NCBI GenBank assembly: GCA_018654125.1
Contig: JABIME010000009.1
Span: 1 to 7,458, forward strand
Length of the DNA stretch: 7,458 nucleotides
Direction of reading: 5' to 3'
Origin: Candidatus Cloacimonadota bacterium
Lineage (GTDB): Bacteria > Cloacimonadota > Cloacimonadia > Cloacimonadales > TCS61
Made by a program: the position numbers and the translations under genes. Below are positions 5,836 through 7,458 of this stretch, in pieces (position 1 is the first letter of the stretch; the number at the start of each line of letters is the position of its first letter). The notes under the pieces were generated by a model. That model was not told where the DNA came from, ran no database searches, and saw nothing but the letters and a program-made list of their open reading frames with translations.

Positions 5836-7458
5836 TTAAAATCCTAATCTCAATCCAGCCACAAAGTTACGTCCTGCAGCTGGCCAATAGTAATTTGCTC
5901 CTTCCCAATTCTCTCCACCCCAGGCATTATAATATCCGGCAGTTTCATATTCCTCATCCAAAATATTATTTACTTTCATGTTTAATTGCAGATCGGTTTT
6001 GCCAAATAGTTTTGTGATGTTAAAAACTGCACCAAGATTAAGTACTTTAAACGGATCGATAGTACGATCTTCATTTTCTGTATTATCTAAATATTGTTTT
6101 CCTACATATTGCATTTGAGCAAAAAGATTAAAAATGTCAATTTCATAAGCAAGTGTTCCGTTACTAATAACTCTTGGAAATCCTGCAATTGTATTTCCGG
6201 AAAGATCAATTTCTTCTCCCCAATCAAACATCACAAATTCTTCAAAATAGTTGTCACTGTAACTGAAGTTTCCAGATAATTCTAAATCGGAAGGTAACTG
6301 TACTTTTGCAGATAGCTCTACACCTCGATGTACTGTTTTGTCTGCATTCCCACGGATTGGGTTTCCTTCATCATCTGCCCCGCCATAAGCTACAATTTCG
6401 TCAGTAAAGTTCATCCAATATAAATTTGCTTTCAATTTCCAAATGCTGTTAACATATCCGATTCCCATTTCATAATCGTTCAGTTTCTCTGCTTTCACAT
6501 AAGGATTTTTCCATTTAATTTTTTCAATATTTCCATCATCTGTAAATACTGTATCTGCTTCTGCGAATAATGGTGCTACACCAATATCATCTGGACCATA
6601 CCATGTATCGTAAAGCTCGCTGTCCGTTGGTTCTCTTTGTGAAATAGAAAAATTTCCGTAAATATTAAAACTTTTATTTACATTGTAGTTAGCACCAAAT
6701 CTGGGATTAAGAAAAATGTAATCCACTTCATAAGCATTCAGATATTCTGCATCAAAATTACCTGCTTCTAGCTGCTCAAAATTATAATTTATTTTTTGGA
6801 AATATAGGTTTGTCATAATCGAGAGATCAGATATCGGCATAAATATTTCATTCATATAGAAAGTTGAATATTGTTTTTCACCTTTGTAATTATAATATCT
6901 CTGCCCAATATCATAACCTATCCCAAGTGTATCAGCACCAATAACTTCTTTAATTTCTCCCCAATGATCACTATTGAAACCACTGAGATAAGTTCCGAGT
7001 GTAAGCGTTCCCATTTTATGACGCAAATTATATTGAGAAACCCAGCCATAGTGATTTTTTGTGATCCATTTCTGACGGATAATATCTGCTTCTTCACTAC
7101 TTTCTTCATCAACTAATCCATGCTCCCACAAATTCCTTCCATCTTTATATTGCTCATAAAATCCATTCCCACGAATGTAAAAAATTGAATTCTTCATATC
7201 TGACATTTCATTTATAAAATAATTGTGATGCAATTCATAATGAGGTTGAGAAAAATCATCAACATAATTATCGTAAGTGTAAGGGTTGTGTTGGTGATTC
7301 TCCTCTAGTTCCCAATCTCCAGATGCTTCCCATGCTGCATGAGTAAGTTCATGTCCGGTATAAAAATTAAATTCAGTTATCGATCTCTCTCCCACTCTAG
7401 AGAATCCTGTAAAAACTGACCATAGATCGGACGCAGAATTATCACGATATCCATCTGA
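5836..7458 (-). CDS. TonB-dependent receptor, C-terminal part (5' end outside window)
   Basis: The last 540 residues of an outer-membrane TonB-dependent receptor. The frame stays open to the right edge; the GTG at 7395 is an internal Val codon, since the codons before it (reading SDGYRDNSASDLWSVFTGFSR) continue family sequence. The plug domain and TonB box lie outside. Counting from the window edge, barrel marks include YTGHELTHAAWEA (33-45), the QPHYELHHNYF block (71-81), FYIRGNGFYEQYKDGR (93-108), FLNPRFGANYN (249-259), NFSISQREPTDSELYD (269-284), VHRGVELSAK (376-385), GNTIAGFPR (421-429), and the C-terminal LNMKVNNILDEEY (492-504) with WPAAGRNFVAGLRLGF (525-540), ending in Phe as outer-membrane barrels do. 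The ligand is unknown: iron chelates, cobamides, metals or glycans are all possible for such receptors, and no uptake genes adjoin it here. It is convergent with the GNAT gene and shares the hairpin at 5778-5798. Confidence 0.94.
   Translation of the reverse strand, partial: SDGYRDNSASDLWSVFTGFSRVGERSITEFNFYTGHELTHAAWEASGDWELEENHQHNPYTYDNYVDDFSQPHYELHHNYFINEMSDMKNSIFYIRGNGFYEQYKDGRNLWEHGLVDEESSEEADIIRQKWITKNHYGWVSQYNLRHKMGTLTLGTYLSGFNSDHWGEIKEVIGADTLGIGYDIGQRYYNYKGEKQYSTFYMNEIFMPISDLSIMTNLYFQKINYNFEQLEAGNFDAEYLNAYEVDYIFLNPRFGANYNVNKSFNIYGNFSISQREPTDSELYDTWYGPDDIGVAPLFAEADTVFTDDGNIEKIKWKNPYVKAEKLNDYEMGIGYVNSIWKLKANLYWMNFTDEIVAYGGADDEGNPIRGNADKTVHRGVELSAKVQLPSDLELSGNFSYSDNYFEEFVMFDWGEEIDLSGNTIAGFPRVISNGTLAYEIDIFNLFAQMQYVGKQYLDNTENEDRTIDPFKVLNLGAVFNITKLFGKTDLQLNMKVNNILDEEYETAGYYNAWGGENWEGANYYWPAAGRNFVAGLRLGF

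Noticed and set aside
7327..7341. HELTH in the TonB receptor as an HExxH zinc-protease site
   Set aside because: It lies in a segment that matches a conserved TonB-receptor pattern (YTG-x-E-x-T-x-x-AW), so the spacing is coincidental; no further protease motif is seen.
5836..7395. Complete 519-aa gene starting at GTG 7395
   Set aside because: The frame continues without a stop to the window edge with receptor-like residues and no ribosome site before the GTG, so the gene is truncated by the window.

Overview
The window reads as a chromosomal segment of an AT-rich Gram-negative bacterium. Evidence for an outer membrane is direct: an Omp85-type beta-barrel, a TonB-dependent receptor and exported proteins with signal peptides. 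The base composition, the short intergenic gaps, the class I (HTH-less) biotin ligase and the receptor style (C-terminal Pro-x-x-Gly-Arg-Asn block ending in Phe) fit the Bacteroidota/Cloacimonadota (FCB) side of the tree. That placement is an inference; no rRNA or lineage-specific marker is present.

Positions 17-3601 (+ strand) hold a tight four-gene run: an SDR oxidoreductase, a POTRA-less Omp85/surface-antigen beta-barrel, a DUF3108 exported protein and queA (queuosine biosynthesis). Junctions are a 3-bp gap, a 1-nt TAATG overlap and an overlap of about 30 nt, so the run is almost certainly one transcript with translational coupling. The barrel and DUF3108 protein form an envelope pair; queA is a tRNA-modification gene riding in the same operon.

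Positions 3602-4190 are the accessory part. A small GIY-YIG nuclease gene (3738-4025) is bracketed by copies of an imperfectly palindromic repeat of about 102 bp. There is one full unit upstream (3625-3726). An exact right half begins at the nuclease stop codon (4024-4066), and a second full unit (4074-4174) follows. All three pieces are in the same orientation. The layout resembles REP sequences around a RAYT transposase gene, but with a GIY-YIG protein in the enzyme position. It is the best candidate here for an undescribed mobile or repeat-maintenance system.

Positions 4191-5765 (+ strand) hold birA (biotin-protein ligase, TTG start) and a two-domain GNAT acetyltransferase with a YoaP-like C-terminus. 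A strong hairpin at 5778-5798 lies between this gene and the convergent TonB-dependent receptor on the minus strand (5836 to the right edge). The receptor gene is cut by the window: its frame stays open to position 7458.
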